From NCBI RefSeq assembly GCF_005508865.1, contig NZ_SCOM01000008.1, positions 1-64,000 of the forward strand: DNA of 64,000 nucleotides. Direction: 5' to 3'. Every line of letters begins with the position of its first letter. Position 1 is the first letter of the stretch. This stretch comes from Pseudomonas sp. F(2018) (lineage in GTDB: Bacteria > Pseudomonadota > Gammaproteobacteria > Pseudomonadales > Pseudomonadaceae). A program made the translations under genes and the position numbers. The notes under the pieces were generated by a model, which was not told the origin of the DNA, made no database searches, and worked only from the letters and a program-made list of their open reading frames with translations. This document shows, one piece after another, positions 12,427-23,208 of the stretch.

Positions 12427-12798
12427 ATGGCAACTATCAACCAGCTGGTACGCCAGCCGCGCAAGCGTATCGTCGAGAAGAGCGACGTGCCTGCGCTGCA
12501 GAACTGCCCGCAGCGCCGTGGCGTGTGCACTCGCGTGTACACCACCACGCCGAAGAAACCGAACTCCGCACTGCGTAAAGTGTGCCGTGTTCGTCTGACC
12601 AACGGTTTTGAAGTCACCTCCTACATCGGCGGTGAAGGTCACAACCTGCAAGAGCACAGCGTCGTGCTGATCCGTGGCGGTCGTGTAAAAGACCTTCCGG
12701 GTGTGCGCTACCACACTGTTCGCGGTTCGCTGGACACCACCGGTGTCAAAGACCGTAAGCAGGGTCGCTCGAAGTACGGTACCAAGCGTCCGAAGTAA
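12427..12798 (+). CDS. rpsL: 30S ribosomal protein S12
   Basis: S12 sits at the decoding centre and controls accuracy. The 123-residue protein has the conserved TTTPKKPNSALRK loop with Lys43 and the GRVKDLPGVR loop with Lys88, both in the streptomycin-sensitive state. It is the first gene of the str operon, driven by the promoter at 12312-12340. The 105-nt gap to rpsG is where S7 acts in relatives; it holds only a short imperfect hairpin here. Confidence 0.98.
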   Translation: MATINQLVRQPRKRIVEKSDVPALQNCPQRRGVCTRVYTTTPKKPNSALRKVCRVRLTNGFEVTSYIGGEGHNLQEHSVVLIRGGRVKDLPGVRYHTVRGSLDTTGVKDRKQGRSKYGTKRPK

Positions 12799-12903
12799 TT
12801 CGGTCTGCCATTTTTCTATTTATTGAGTCGATAAGAGTAAGGTCGGGCGTAACCCAATGGTTATTGGTCCCGGGCTAACCTGAAGACCGTTTGAGGGCTT
12901 ATC

Positions 12904-13374
12904 ATGCCAAGACGTCGTGTAGCAGCTAAGCGTGAGATTTTGGACGATCCGAAATACGGAAGCCTGATTCTCGCCAAGTTCATGAACCACGTGATGGAAA
13001 GCGGTAAAAAGGCCGTGGCCGAGCGCATCGTTTACGGTGCTCTGGAAACCGTCAAAACCCGCAAGAACAGCGATCCCCTGGAGATCTTCGAGAAAGCTCT
13101 CGACGCCATCGCTCCGCTGGTCGAAGTAAAGTCCCGCCGTGTAGGCGGTGCTACCTACCAGGTTCCGGTCGAAGTTCGTCCGTCCCGTCGTAATGCTCTG
13201 GCCATGCGTTGGCTGGTAGAAAGCGCGCGCAAGCGTGGTGAGAAGTCCATGGCCCTGCGCCTGGCTGGTGAGCTGCTGGATGCCTTCGAAGGCAAAGGCG
13301 CTGCTGTCAAGAAGCGTGAAGACGTGCACCGTATGGCCGAGGCCAACAAAGCGTTCTCGCACTACCGCTTCTAA
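12904..13374 (+). CDS. rpsG: 30S ribosomal protein S7
   Basis: S7 nucleates assembly of the 30S head and contacts E-site tRNA. The 156-residue protein begins PRRRVAAKREILDDPKYGS and has the full helical core with the beta-hairpin region KSRRVGGATYQVPVEVRP. In E. coli it represses its own operon. It lies 30 nt before fusA in the conserved str order. Confidence 0.98.
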   Translation: MPRRRVAAKREILDDPKYGSLILAKFMNHVMESGKKAVAERIVYGALETVKTRKNSDPLEIFEKALDAIAPLVEVKSRRVGGATYQVPVEVRPSRRNALAMRWLVESARKRGEKSMALRLAGELLDAFEGKGAAVKKREDVHRMAEANKAFSHYRF

Positions 13375-13404
13375 TTACGGCTTCCATTCTTTTGCGAGGG
13401 CTTT

Positions 13405-15534
<2,130 letters not shown>

Positions 15535-15564
15535 TTCAGCCCTTTAGGCAAGAGGTTCACTGTC

Positions 15565-16758
15565 GTGGCTAAAGAAAAATTCGAACGTAACAAACCGCAC
15601 GTCAACGTTGGCACCATCGGTCACGTTGACCACGGTAAAACCACTCTGACCGCTGCTCTGACCCGCGTCTGCTCCGAAGTATTCGGTTCGGCCAAGGTCG
15701 ACTTCGACAAGATCGACTCCGCTCCGGAAGAGAAAGCTCGCGGTATCACCATCAACACCGCTCACGTTGAGTACGACTCGGCCGTTCGCCACTACGCGCA
15801 CGTTGACTGCCCGGGCCACGCCGACTACGTGAAGAACATGATCACCGGTGCTGCCCAGATGGACGGCGCGATCCTGGTTTGCTCGGCCGCCGATGGCCCG
15901 ATGCCGCAGACCCGCGAGCACATCCTGCTGTCCCGTCAGGTGGGTGTTCCTTACATCGTTGTCTTCCTGAACAAGGCTGACATGGTGGACGACGCCGAGC
16001 TGCTGGAGCTGGTCGAGATGGAAGTTCGTGACCTGCTGTCCACCTACGACTTCCCGGGCGACGACACTCCGATCATCATCGGTTCCGCTCTGATGGCTCT
16101 GAACGGCCAAGACGACAACGAAATGGGTACCAGCGCTGTTAAGAAGCTGGTCGAGACTCTGGATGCCTACATCCCTGAGCCGGTTCGTGCCATCGACATG
16201 CCGTTCCTGATGCCGATCGAAGACGTGTTCTCCATCTCCGGCCGCGGTACCGTGGTAACCGGTCGTGTTGAGCGCGGCATCGTCAAGATCCAGGAAGAAA
16301 TCGAGATCGTTGGTCTGCGTGACACCACCAAGACCACCTGCACCGGCGTTGAAATGTTCCGCAAGCTGCTCGACGAAGGTCGTGCTGGCGAGAACTGCGG
16401 CGTTCTGCTGCGCGGCACCAAGCGTGACGACGTAGAGCGTGGTCAGGTTCTGGCCAAGCCGGGCACCATCAAGCCGCACACCAAGTTCGAAGCTGAAGTG
16501 TACGTTCTGTCCAAAGAAGAAGGTGGTCGTCACACCCCGTTCTTCAAGGGCTACCGTCCGCAGTTCTACTTCCGTACCACCGACGTAACCGGTTCGTGCG
16601 AACTGCCGGAAGGCGTTGAGATGGTAATGCCGGGCGACAACATCAAGATGGTTGTCACCCTGATCAAGCCGATCGCCATGGACGACGGCCTGCGTTTCGC
16701 AATTCGCGAAGGCGGCCGTACCGTTGGTGCCGGCGTGGTTGCCAAAGTCATCGAGTAA
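15565..16758 (+). CDS. tufA: Elongation factor Tu
   Basis: EF-Tu carries aminoacyl-tRNA to the A site. The 397-residue protein starts with GTG at 15565 and shows G1 GHVDHGKTT, the switch-I region ARGITINTAHVEY, G3 DCPGHADY and G4 NKAD. It is the last gene of the str operon, followed by a strong terminator. Its 3' end is almost identical to the partial tuf copy at 1-225. Confidence 0.99.
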   Translation: MAKEKFERNKPHVNVGTIGHVDHGKTTLTAALTRVCSEVFGSAKVDFDKIDSAPEEKARGITINTAHVEYDSAVRHYAHVDCPGHADYVKNMITGAAQMDGAILVCSAADGPMPQTREHILLSRQVGVPYIVVFLNKADMVDDAELLELVEMEVRDLLSTYDFPGDDTPIIIGSALMALNGQDDNEMGTSAVKKLVETLDAYIPEPVRAIDMPFLMPIEDVFSISGRGTVVTGRVERGIVKIQEEIEIVGLRDTTKTTCTGVEMFRKLLDEGRAGENCGVLLRGTKRDDVERGQVLAKPGTIKPHTKFEAEVYVLSKEEGGRHTPFFKGYRPQFYFRTTDVTGSCELPEGVEMVMPGDNIKMVVTLIKPIAMDDGLRFAIREGGRTVGAGVVAKVIE

Positions 16759-16774
16759 TCGACGGCTGTTGAGG

Positions 16775-16800
16775 AAAAGGGCCCTTCGGGGCCCTTTTTT
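16775..16800 (+). terminator. Terminator after tufA
   Basis: AAAAGGGCCC-TTCG-GGGCCCTTTTTT forms a 6-bp GC stem, extended by A-T pairs, closed by the stable UUCG tetraloop and followed by a T run. This is a textbook intrinsic terminator ending the str operon. Confidence 0.93.
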
Positions 16801-16819
16801 CTTTGTGATTGGTTAAAAG

Positions 16820-16848
16820 TTGACACCCCCAGGGGGCATCCGTACAAT
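16820..16848 (+). promoter_or_regulatory. Promoter of the S10 operon
   Basis: TTGACA (16820-16825, full consensus) and TACAAT (16843-16848, five of six) are separated by 17 nt. This is the best promoter in the window. Transcription should start near 16855, leaving a leader of only about 60 nt before rpsJ. That is too short for the long L4-responsive leader known from E. coli. Confidence 0.88.
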
Positions 16849-16913
16849 CACGCCTCCTTTTAACGGGCGTAGTCCGTCCGTTGGGGAAAGCAGAGATAGA
16901 GTCTGAGGTCAAA

Positions 16914-17225
16914 ATGCAAAACCAACAAATCCGTATTCGGTTGAAGGCTTTTGACCATCGCCTGATCGATCAATCCACCCAGGAAATCGTGGAAACCGCG
17001 AAACGTACTGGTGCTCAGGTGCGTGGTCCTATTCCGCTGCCCACTCGCAAGGAGCGTTTCACCGTTCTGATCTCCCCGCACGTCAACAAAGACGCGCGTG
17101 ATCAGTACGAGATTCGCACTCATAAGCGTGTTCTGGACATCGTCCAGCCGACGGATAAAACCGTCGATGCGCTGATGAAGCTTGACCTTGCTGCTGGCGT
17201 GGAAGTGCAGATCAGCCTCGGCTAA
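16914..17225 (+). CDS. rpsJ: 30S ribosomal protein S10 (NusE)
   Basis: S10 is part of the 30S head and, as NusE, pairs with NusB in antitermination and with NusG in coupling. The start at ATG 16914 (MQNQQIRIRLKAFDHRLID) gives the standard 103 residues and has GAGG at 16905-16908. An in-frame upstream start at 16881 would add 11 unconserved residues and is not preferred. It is the first gene of the S10 operon. Confidence 0.97.
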   Translation: MQNQQIRIRLKAFDHRLIDQSTQEIVETAKRTGAQVRGPIPLPTRKERFTVLISPHVNKDARDQYEIRTHKRVLDIVQPTDKTVDALMKLDLAAGVEVQISLG

Positions 17226-17308
17226 AACCTGGCGGTTTTAGTCGTGTAACGCTCTGAAATGGGCGGCCATAGCGGGTGAAAGCCCCGTACACTCATGAGG
17301 TTTACAAC

Positions 17309-17944
17309 ATGACTATTGGTGTAGTCGGTCGAAAGGCGGGTATGACCCGTATTTTCACCGAAGAAGGTGTCTCCATTCCGGTTACGGTCATTGAGATCGA
17401 GCCGAATCGTGTCACTCAGTTCAAATCCGAAGATAGCGATGGCTACCGCGCTGTGCAGGTAACCGTGGGTGAGCGTCGTGCTTCCCGCGTGACCAAGGCT
17501 CAGGCTGGTCATTTCGCCAAGGCTAATGTCGCTGCTGGTCGTGGCGTCTGGGAATTCCGTCTGCAGGACGGCGAATACCAGGCTGGCGATCAGATCACTG
17601 CCGAACTGTTCCAAGCTGGCCAACTGGTAGACGTTACCGGTGAGTCCAAAGGTAAAGGCTACGCCGGTACCATCAAGCGCTGGAACTTCCGCGGTCAGGA
17701 CAATACCCACGGTAACTCCGTTTCCCACCGTGCTCCGGGCTCCATCGGCCAGTGCCAGACTCCTGGTCGTGTCTTCAAGGGCAAGAAAATGTCCGGTCAT
17801 ATGGGCGCTGAGCGCGTGACCGTGCAGTCCCTGGAAGTGGTCCGTGTCGACGCCGAGCGTAATCTGCTGCTGGTCAAGGGTGCCGTTCCTGGCGCTACCG
17901 GTGGCGACGTGCTGGTTCGTCCGGCTGTCAAAGCTCGCGGTTAA
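17309..17944 (+). CDS. rplC: 50S ribosomal protein L3
   Basis: L3 is an early-assembly protein reaching the peptidyl-transferase centre. The start at ATG 17309 (MTIGVVGRKAGMTRIFTE) gives 211 residues and follows GAGG at 17297-17300. The conserved central loop GNSVSHRAPGSIGQCQTPGR is present, including the glutamine that PrmB methylates in relatives. An alternative upstream start (17276) adds an unconserved 11-residue tail. Confidence 0.97.
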   Translation: MTIGVVGRKAGMTRIFTEEGVSIPVTVIEIEPNRVTQFKSEDSDGYRAVQVTVGERRASRVTKAQAGHFAKANVAAGRGVWEFRLQDGEYQAGDQITAELFQAGQLVDVTGESKGKGYAGTIKRWNFRGQDNTHGNSVSHRAPGSIGQCQTPGRVFKGKKMSGHMGAERVTVQSLEVVRVDAERNLLLVKGAVPGATGGDVLVRPAVKARG

Positions 17945-17958
17945 TAGGGGAAGCTGAG

Positions 17959-18561
17959 ATGCAACTGAATGTAAATGGCGCTCAGGCTATCGAAGTCAGC
18001 GAGCGCACGTTCGGCGGTGAGTTCAACGAGACTCTGGTGCACCAGGCAGTCGTCGCCTACATGGCTGGCGGTCGTCAGGGCTCCCGTGCTCAGAAAACTC
18101 GCGCTGAAGTCACCGGTGGTGGCAAAAAGCCGTGGCGTCAGAAGGGCACCGGTCGTGCTCGTTCCGGCTCCAGTGTTGGTCCGATCTGGCGTGGCGGTGG
18201 TGTGACCTTCGCGGCCAAGCCGCAGGATCACAGCCAAAAGCTGAACAAGAAGATGTACCGCGCTGCTCTGCGCTCCATCCTCTCCGAGCTGGTCCGTCTG
18301 GATCGCCTGGTCGTGGTTGAAGACTTCGCCGTCGACGCCCCGAAGACCAAGGCTCTGCTGGGCAAGCTGGATGGCATGGGTCTGACCGATGTGCTGATCG
18401 TTACCGAAGCCGTTGACCAGAATCTGTACCTGGCTGCGCGCAACCTGCCGCACGTTGATGTTCGTGACGTTCAAGGCACCGATCCGGTCAGCCTGATCGC
18501 CTTCGACAAAGTGCTGGTAACCGTGTCGGCCGTGAAGAAATTCGAGGAGCTGCTGGCATGA
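17959..18561 (+). CDS. rplD: 50S ribosomal protein L4
   Basis: L4 lines the exit-tunnel constriction and represses the S10 operon in E. coli. The 200-residue protein has the extended loop GGGKKPWRQKGTGRARSGSS around residues 53-75, where macrolide-resistance changes arise; it looks wild type. The TGA stop overlaps the rplW start by 4 nt (ATGA), so translation is coupled. Confidence 0.98.
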   Translation: MQLNVNGAQAIEVSERTFGGEFNETLVHQAVVAYMAGGRQGSRAQKTRAEVTGGGKKPWRQKGTGRARSGSSVGPIWRGGGVTFAAKPQDHSQKLNKKMYRAALRSILSELVRLDRLVVVEDFAVDAPKTKALLGKLDGMGLTDVLIVTEAVDQNLYLAARNLPHVDVRDVQGTDPVSLIAFDKVLVTVSAVKKFEELLA

Positions 18562-18857
18562 ACCAGGAACGCGTATTCAAAGTGCTGGTTGGCCCGCACA
18601 TCTCCGAGAAAGCCTCCGTGCTGGCAGATGGTAAGAGCCAATTCGTTTTCAAGGTTGCCGTTGATGCAACCAAGCTGGAAATCAAGAAGGCCGTTGAAAG
18701 CCTGTTCAGCGTGAAAGTGGACGAGGTCCGCACTGTCAATGTACAGGGCAAGACCAAGCGTACCGCTCGCGGTCTGGGCAAGCGCAACGACTGGAAGAAG
18801 GCTTATGTCTCCCTCCAGGCTGGCCAAGATCTCGATTTCACCAGCAGTGCTGAGTAA
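18558..18857 (+). CDS. rplW: 50S ribosomal protein L23
   Basis: L23 lies at the exit of the peptide tunnel and docks trigger factor and SRP. The 99-residue protein begins MNQERVFKVLVGPHISEKAS and contains the conserved NVQGKTKRTARGLGKRNDWK segment. The start overlaps the rplD stop by 4 nt. It is followed by rplB after 14 nt. Confidence 0.98.
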   Translation: MNQERVFKVLVGPHISEKASVLADGKSQFVFKVAVDATKLEIKKAVESLFSVKVDEVRTVNVQGKTKRTARGLGKRNDWKKAYVSLQAGQDLDFTSSAE

Positions 18858-18871
18858 GGTAGGGGCGCATC

Positions 18872-19693
18872 ATGGCAATCGTTAAATGCAAACCGACTTC
18901 CGCTGGCCGCCGTTTCGTGGTCAAAGTGGTCAATCAGGAGCTGCACAAAGGCGCTCCTTATGCTCCGCTGCTCGAGAAGAAGTCGAAAACTGGCGGCCGT
19001 AACAACAACGGTCGTATCACCACTCGCCACATCGGCGGTGGCCACAAGCAGCACTACCGTCTGGTCGACTTCCGTCGCAACAAGGATGGCATCCCAGCCG
19101 TCGTTGAGCGCGTGGAATACGATCCGAACCGTACCGCCCACATCGCTCTGCTGAAATACGCCGACGGTGAGCGTCGCTACATCATCGCTCCGAAAGGTGT
19201 GAGTGCTGGCGATCAACTGGTATCCGGTGCTGCTGCTCCGATCAAGGCCGGTAACAGCCTGCCGCTGCGCAATATCCCTGTTGGTTCGACCATTCATGCG
19301 ATCGAACTGAAGCCGGGTAAAGGCGCACAGCTGGTTCGCTCCGCTGGTGCTTCCGCCCAGCTGGTAGCTCGTGAAGGTGCCTACGTCACCCTGCGTCTGC
19401 GCTCCGGCGAGATGCGCAAGGTTCTCTCCGAGTGCCGTGCGACCCTGGGTGAAGTATCCAACTCCGAGCACAGTCTGCGTTCCCTGGGTAAAGCCGGTGC
19501 CACTCGCTGGCGCGGTGTTCGCCCGACCGTTCGTGGTGTTGCCATGAACCCGGTCGACCACCCGCATGGTGGTGGTGAGGGTCGTACCTCTGGTGGTCGT
19601 CACCCTGTTTCGCCGTGGGGCTTCCCGACCAAGGGTGCGAAGACCCGTGCGAACAAGCGTACCGACAACATGATCGTTCGCCGCCGTAAGTAA
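18872..19693 (+). CDS. rplB: 50S ribosomal protein L2
   Basis: L2 supports subunit association and the peptidyl-transferase centre. The 273-residue protein matches the family length and contains the conserved C-terminal block VAMNPVDHPHGGGEGRTSGG with the functional histidine (HPHGG). It sits between rplW and rpsS in the conserved S10 order, with 14- and 16-nt gaps. Confidence 0.99.
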   Translation: MAIVKCKPTSAGRRFVVKVVNQELHKGAPYAPLLEKKSKTGGRNNNGRITTRHIGGGHKQHYRLVDFRRNKDGIPAVVERVEYDPNRTAHIALLKYADGERRYIIAPKGVSAGDQLVSGAAAPIKAGNSLPLRNIPVGSTIHAIELKPGKGAQLVRSAGASAQLVAREGAYVTLRLRSGEMRKVLSECRATLGEVSNSEHSLRSLGKAGATRWRGVRPTVRGVAMNPVDHPHGGGEGRTSGGRHPVSPWGFPTKGAKTRANKRTDNMIVRRRK

Positions 19694-19709
19694 TTAGAGG
19701 GATACGACA

Positions 19710-19985
19710 GTGCCGCGTTCTCTGAAAAAAGGTCCTTTTATCGATCTTCACCTACTGAAGAAGATCGAAGTGGCGGTGGAAAAGAACGATCGCAAGCCGG
19801 TTAAAACCTGGTCGCGTCGCTCCATCATTCTGCCGCAAATGGTCGGTCTGACCATTGCTGTGCATAACGGTCGTCAACATGTCCCGGTCCTCGTGAACGA
19901 AGACATGGTCGGCCACAAACTCGGCGAGTTCGCTGGTACCCGCACTTATCGTGGGCACGCTGCGGACAAGAAAGCCAAGCGTTAA
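19710..19985 (+). CDS. rpsS: 30S ribosomal protein S19
   Basis: S19 is part of the 30S head and contacts S13 and A-site tRNA. The 91-residue protein begins with GTG at 19710 (PRSLKKGPFIDLHLLKKIE), preceded by AGAGGGA at 19696-19702. It keeps the conserved HVPVLVNEDMVGHKLGEFA segment. It lies between rplB and rplV. Confidence 0.98.
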   Translation: MPRSLKKGPFIDLHLLKKIEVAVEKNDRKPVKTWSRRSIILPQMVGLTIAVHNGRQHVPVLVNEDMVGHKLGEFAGTRTYRGHAADKKAKR

Positions 19986-19998
19986 GGGGTAAGGAACG

Positions 19999-20331
19999 AT
20001 GGAAGTAGCCGCTAAGCTGTCGGGCGCTCGAATCTCCGCCCAGAAAGCCCGCTTGGTCGCCGACCAGATCCGCGGGAAGAAGGTGGGCGAAGCGCTCAAC
20101 CTGCTGGCTTTCAGCTCGAAGAAAGCCGCCGAGATCATCAAGAAAGTGCTGGAGTCGGCCGTAGCCAACGCCGAGCACAACGAAGGCGCAGACGTTGATG
20201 ACCTGAAGGTCAGCACCGTTTTCGTCAACGAGGGGCGTTCGCTGAAGCGCATCATGCCGCGTGCCAAAGGCCGTGCTGATCGCATCGTCAAGCGGTCTTG
20301 CCATATCACTGTCAAGGTTGCGGACAAGTAA
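19999..20331 (+). CDS. rplV: 50S ribosomal protein L22
   Basis: L22 reaches from the particle surface into the exit tunnel through a long beta hairpin. That hairpin is seen here as KRIMPRAKGRADRIVKRSCH near residues 83-102, with no macrolide-type deletion. The protein has 110 residues and begins MEVAAKLSGARISAQKARLV. It ends 13 nt before rpsC. Confidence 0.98.
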   Translation: MEVAAKLSGARISAQKARLVADQIRGKKVGEALNLLAFSSKKAAEIIKKVLESAVANAEHNEGADVDDLKVSTVFVNEGRSLKRIMPRAKGRADRIVKRSCHITVKVADK

Positions 20332-20344
20332 CGGAGTCGATCAG

Positions 20345-21031
20345 ATGGGTCAGAAAGTACATCCCGTTGGCATCCGCCTGGGAATCGTCAAGGAGCACAC
20401 CTCCGTCTGGTACGCAGACAAGCGTCAATACGCTGATTATCTGTTTGCCGACCTGAAGGTTCGTGAGTACCTCCAAGACAAACTAAAAAGCGCGTCCGTA
20501 AGCCGTATCGACATCGCTCGTCCGGCTCAAACCGCACGCATCACCATCCACACCGCTCGTCCCGGCATCGTGATCGGCAAGAAAGGTGAAGATGTTGAGA
20601 AGCTGCGTCAGGACCTGACCAAGCAAATGGGTGTGCCTGTGCACATCAACATCGAAGAGATCCGCAAGCCGGAGCTCGACGGTATGCTGGTAGCACAAAG
20701 CGTTGCTCAGCAGCTGGAGCGTCGTGTGATGTTCCGCCGCGCCATGAAACGTGCCGTACAAAACGCCATGCGTATTGGTGCCAAGGGCATCAAGATCCAG
20801 GTGAGCGGTCGTCTTGGCGGTGCAGAAATCGCCCGTACCGAATGGTATCGCGAAGGTCGTGTGCCTCTGCACACCCTGCGTGCCGATATCGACTACGCCA
20901 CTTACGAAGCGCACACCACCTACGGTGTGATCGGTGTGAAGGTGTGGATCTTCAAAGGCGAGGTCATCGGTGGCCAGCTGGAAGAGTCCAAACCTGCCGC
21001 CCCGGCGCCGCGTAAGAAAGCTGCTAAGTAA
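20345..21031 (+). CDS. rpsC: 30S ribosomal protein S3
   Basis: S3 lines the mRNA entry channel and contributes to helicase activity. The start at ATG 20345 (MGQKVHPVGIRLGIVKEHTS) yields 228 residues and a KH domain with the GKKGEDVEKLR loop. An earlier in-frame start at 20261 lies inside rplV and is not needed. The tail APAPRKKAAK is typical of the genus. Confidence 0.97.
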   Translation: MGQKVHPVGIRLGIVKEHTSVWYADKRQYADYLFADLKVREYLQDKLKSASVSRIDIARPAQTARITIHTARPGIVIGKKGEDVEKLRQDLTKQMGVPVHINIEEIRKPELDGMLVAQSVAQQLERRVMFRRAMKRAVQNAMRIGAKGIKIQVSGRLGGAEIARTEWYREGRVPLHTLRADIDYATYEAHTTYGVIGVKVWIFKGEVIGGQLEESKPAAPAPRKKAAK

Positions 21032-21043
21032 GGAGTACGCAAC

Positions 21044-21457
21044 ATGCTGCAACCCAAGCGTACAAAATTCCGCAAGCAGATGACCGGCCACAACCGTGGT
21101 CTGGCCCATCGCGGTAGCAAGGTCAGCTTCGGCGAGTTCGCCCTGAAAGCTGTTTCCCGTGGTCGCCTGACTGCTCGTCAGATCGAATCGGCCCGTCGTG
21201 CTCTGACTCGTCACGTTAAGCGTGGCGGTAAGATCTGGATCCGTGTGTTCCCGGACAAGCCAGTTACCAAAAAGCCCCTCGAAGTTCGTATGGGTAAAGG
21301 TAAGGGCGGCGTCGAGTACTGGGTAGCCCAGATCCAGCCGGGCAAGGTGCTGTACGAGATTGAAGGTGTTCCAGAAGAGCTGGCGCGTGAGGCATTCGCC
21401 CTGGCTGCTGCAAAGCTGCCCCTCGCCACCTCCTTTGTTAAGCGGACGGTGATGTGA
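21044..21457 (+). CDS. rplP: 50S ribosomal protein L16
   Basis: L16 helps place A-site tRNA near the peptidyl-transferase centre. The 137-residue protein begins MLQPKRTKFRKQMTGHNRG. It contains the conserved GRLTARQIESARRALTRH segment, with the arginine hydroxylated by YcfD-type oxygenases in some relatives. Its stop overlaps the rpmC start by one base (TGATG). Confidence 0.98.
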   Translation: MLQPKRTKFRKQMTGHNRGLAHRGSKVSFGEFALKAVSRGRLTARQIESARRALTRHVKRGGKIWIRVFPDKPVTKKPLEVRMGKGKGGVEYWVAQIQPGKVLYEIEGVPEELAREAFALAAAKLPLATSFVKRTVM

Positions 21458-21648
21458 TGAAAGCGAATGAACTTCGTGAAAAATCGGTTCAGCAGCTGAA
21501 CGAGCAACTGCTCGGTCTGCTGCGCGACCAGTTCAATCTGCGTATGCAGAAGGCAACTGGTCAGTTGGGGCAGTCTCACCTGCTCTCGCAAGTGAAGCGC
21601 GACATTGCTCGCGTGAAGACTGTGCTCAACCAGCAGGCAGGTAAGTAA
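21457..21648 (+). CDS. rpmC: 50S ribosomal protein L29
   Basis: L29 is a small helical protein near the tunnel exit. The ATG at 21457, overlapping the rplP stop, gives the standard 63 residues (MKANELREKSVQQLNEQLLG). A GTG one codon earlier would only add a methionine and is not preferred. The stop is 2 nt before rpsQ, so translation in this stretch is tightly coupled. Confidence 0.96.
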   Translation: MKANELREKSVQQLNEQLLGLLRDQFNLRMQKATGQLGQSHLLSQVKRDIARVKTVLNQQAGK

Positions 21649-21650
21649 TC

Positions 21651-21917
21651 ATGGCTGAAGCTGAGAAAACCGTCCGCACGCTGACTGGCCGCGTCGTCAG
21701 CGACAAAATGGACAAGACCATCACCGTTCTGATCGAGCGTCGCGTTAAGCACCCGATCTACGGTAAGTACGTTAAGCGCTCGACCAAGCTGCACGCTCAC
21801 GACGAAACCAACCAGTGCAAGATCGGCGACAAGGTCTCCATTCGCGAGACCCGTCCGCTGGCCAAGACCAAGTGCTGGGCCCTGGTGGAAGTCCTCGAAC
21901 GTGCCGTGGAAGTCTAA
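21651..21917 (+). CDS. rpsQ: 30S ribosomal protein S17
   Basis: S17 is a primary 16S rRNA-binding OB-fold protein of the 30S body. The 88-residue protein has the conserved GRVVSDKMDKTITVLIERR strand region and HPIYGKYVKRSTKLHAHDE. It starts 2 nt after rpmC and is the last gene of the S10 portion before rplN; no terminator separates the two. Confidence 0.98.
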   Translation: MAEAEKTVRTLTGRVVSDKMDKTITVLIERRVKHPIYGKYVKRSTKLHAHDETNQCKIGDKVSIRETRPLAKTKCWALVEVLERAVEV

Positions 21918-21939
21918 GGACTAAGGGTCGGAGAAAGAT

Positions 21940-22308
21940 ATGATTCAGACTCAATCCATGCTCGACGTCGCTGACAACAGCGGTGCTCGTCGCGTTATGT
22001 GCATCAAGGTCCTTGGTGGTTCGCACCGTCGTTACGCCGGTATCGGCGACATCATCAAGGTCACCGTGAAGGAAGCGATTCCGCGCGGCAAGGTGAAGAA
22101 AGGCCAGGTAATGACCGCTGTTGTGGTCCGTACCCGTCACGGCGTACGCCGTGCCGATGGCTCGATCATCCGCTTCGACGGCAACGCTGCTGTTCTGCTG
22201 AACAACAAGCAAGAGCCGATCGGCACCCGTATCTTCGGGCCGGTGACTCGTGAACTGCGTTCCGAGAAGTTCATGAAGATCGTCTCGCTCGCCCCCGAAG
22301 TGCTGTAA
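21940..22308 (+). CDS. rplN: 50S ribosomal protein L14
   Basis: L14 lies at the subunit interface and is the target of the silencing factor RsfS. The 122-residue beta-barrel protein begins MIQTQSMLDVADNSGARRVM and has family length. It opens the spc portion of the cluster. The 22-nt gap after rpsQ carries no promoter that I can see, so it is probably co-transcribed from the S10 promoter. Confidence 0.98.
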   Translation: MIQTQSMLDVADNSGARRVMCIKVLGGSHRRYAGIGDIIKVTVKEAIPRGKVKKGQVMTAVVVRTRHGVRRADGSIIRFDGNAAVLLNNKQEPIGTRIFGPVTRELRSEKFMKIVSLAPEVL

Positions 22309-22320
22309 GGAGAAGCCGTC

Positions 22321-22635
22321 ATGCAAAAGATTCGTCGTGACGACGAGATCATCGTCATCGCCGGCAAAGACAAGGGCAAGCGTGGCAAGGTGCTGAAAGT
22401 GCTGGCTGACGATCGTCTGATCGTCGGCGGCATCAACCTCGTCAAGCGTCATACCAAACCGAACCCGATGGCTGGTGTTCAGGGCGGTATTGTCGAGAAA
22501 GAGGCGCCCCTGCACGTTTCCAACGTCGCCATCTTCAACAGCGAAACCAGCAAGGCTGACCGCGTTGGTTTCAAGGTCGAAGACGGTAAGAAAATTCGTG
22601 TCTTCAAGTCCACCCAAAAGCCGGTTGGCGCTTGA
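22321..22635 (+). CDS. rplX: 50S ribosomal protein L24
   Basis: L24 is an assembly initiator near the tunnel exit. The 104-residue protein has the KOW-type N-terminal strand region (DDEIIVIAGKDKGKRGKVLK) and the conserved NLVKRHTKPNP. It lies between rplN and rplE with gaps of 12 and 19 nt. Confidence 0.98.
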   Translation: MQKIRRDDEIIVIAGKDKGKRGKVLKVLADDRLIVGGINLVKRHTKPNPMAGVQGGIVEKEAPLHVSNVAIFNSETSKADRVGFKVEDGKKIRVFKSTQKPVGA

Positions 22636-22654
22636 GAATCATAGGTAAAACACC

Positions 22655-23194
22655 ATGGCACGACTGAAAGAGATTTACCGGAAGGAAATCGCGCCCAAGC
22701 TGAAGGAAGAACTGAAGCTGGCCAACGTGATGGAAGTTCCGCGCGTTACCAAAATCACCCTGAACATGGGTCTTGGCGAAGCGATCGGTGACAAGAAGAT
22801 CATCGAAAACGCCGTTGCCGACCTGGAAAAGATCACCGGTCAAAAGCCCGTCGTGACCTTCGCCCGCAAATCCATTGCAGGCTTCAAGGTTCGTGAAGGT
22901 TGGCCGATCGGTGTCAAGGTGACTCTGCGTCGCGATCGTATGTACGAATTCCTGGATCGCCTGCTCGCGATCTCCCTGCCGCGCGTGCGTGACTTCCGCG
23001 GCCTGAATGCCAAGTCCTTCGATGGCCGTGGCAACTACAGCATGGGCGTCAAAGAGCAGATCATCTTCCCGGAAATCGATTACGACAAGATCGATGCGCT
23101 GCGTGGTCTGGACATCACCCTGACCACCACTGCCCGTACGGACGATGAAGGCCGCGCTCTGCTGCGTGCTTTCAAGTTCCCGTTCCGCAACTGA
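22655..23194 (+). CDS. rplE: 50S ribosomal protein L5
   Basis: L5 binds 5S rRNA and contacts P-site tRNA. The 179-residue protein shows RVTKITLNMGLGEAIGDKK and RDFRGLNAKSFDGRGNYSMG, both family hallmarks. In E. coli the S8 repressor binds around the start of this gene. I did not find a convincing S8-like helix at the corresponding place here. Confidence 0.98.
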   Translation: MARLKEIYRKEIAPKLKEELKLANVMEVPRVTKITLNMGLGEAIGDKKIIENAVADLEKITGQKPVVTFARKSIAGFKVREGWPIGVKVTLRRDRMYEFLDRLLAISLPRVRDFRGLNAKSFDGRGNYSMGVKEQIIFPEIDYDKIDALRGLDITLTTTARTDDEGRALLRAFKFPFRN

Positions 23195-23208
23195 TTGGAG
23201 TTTGGATC

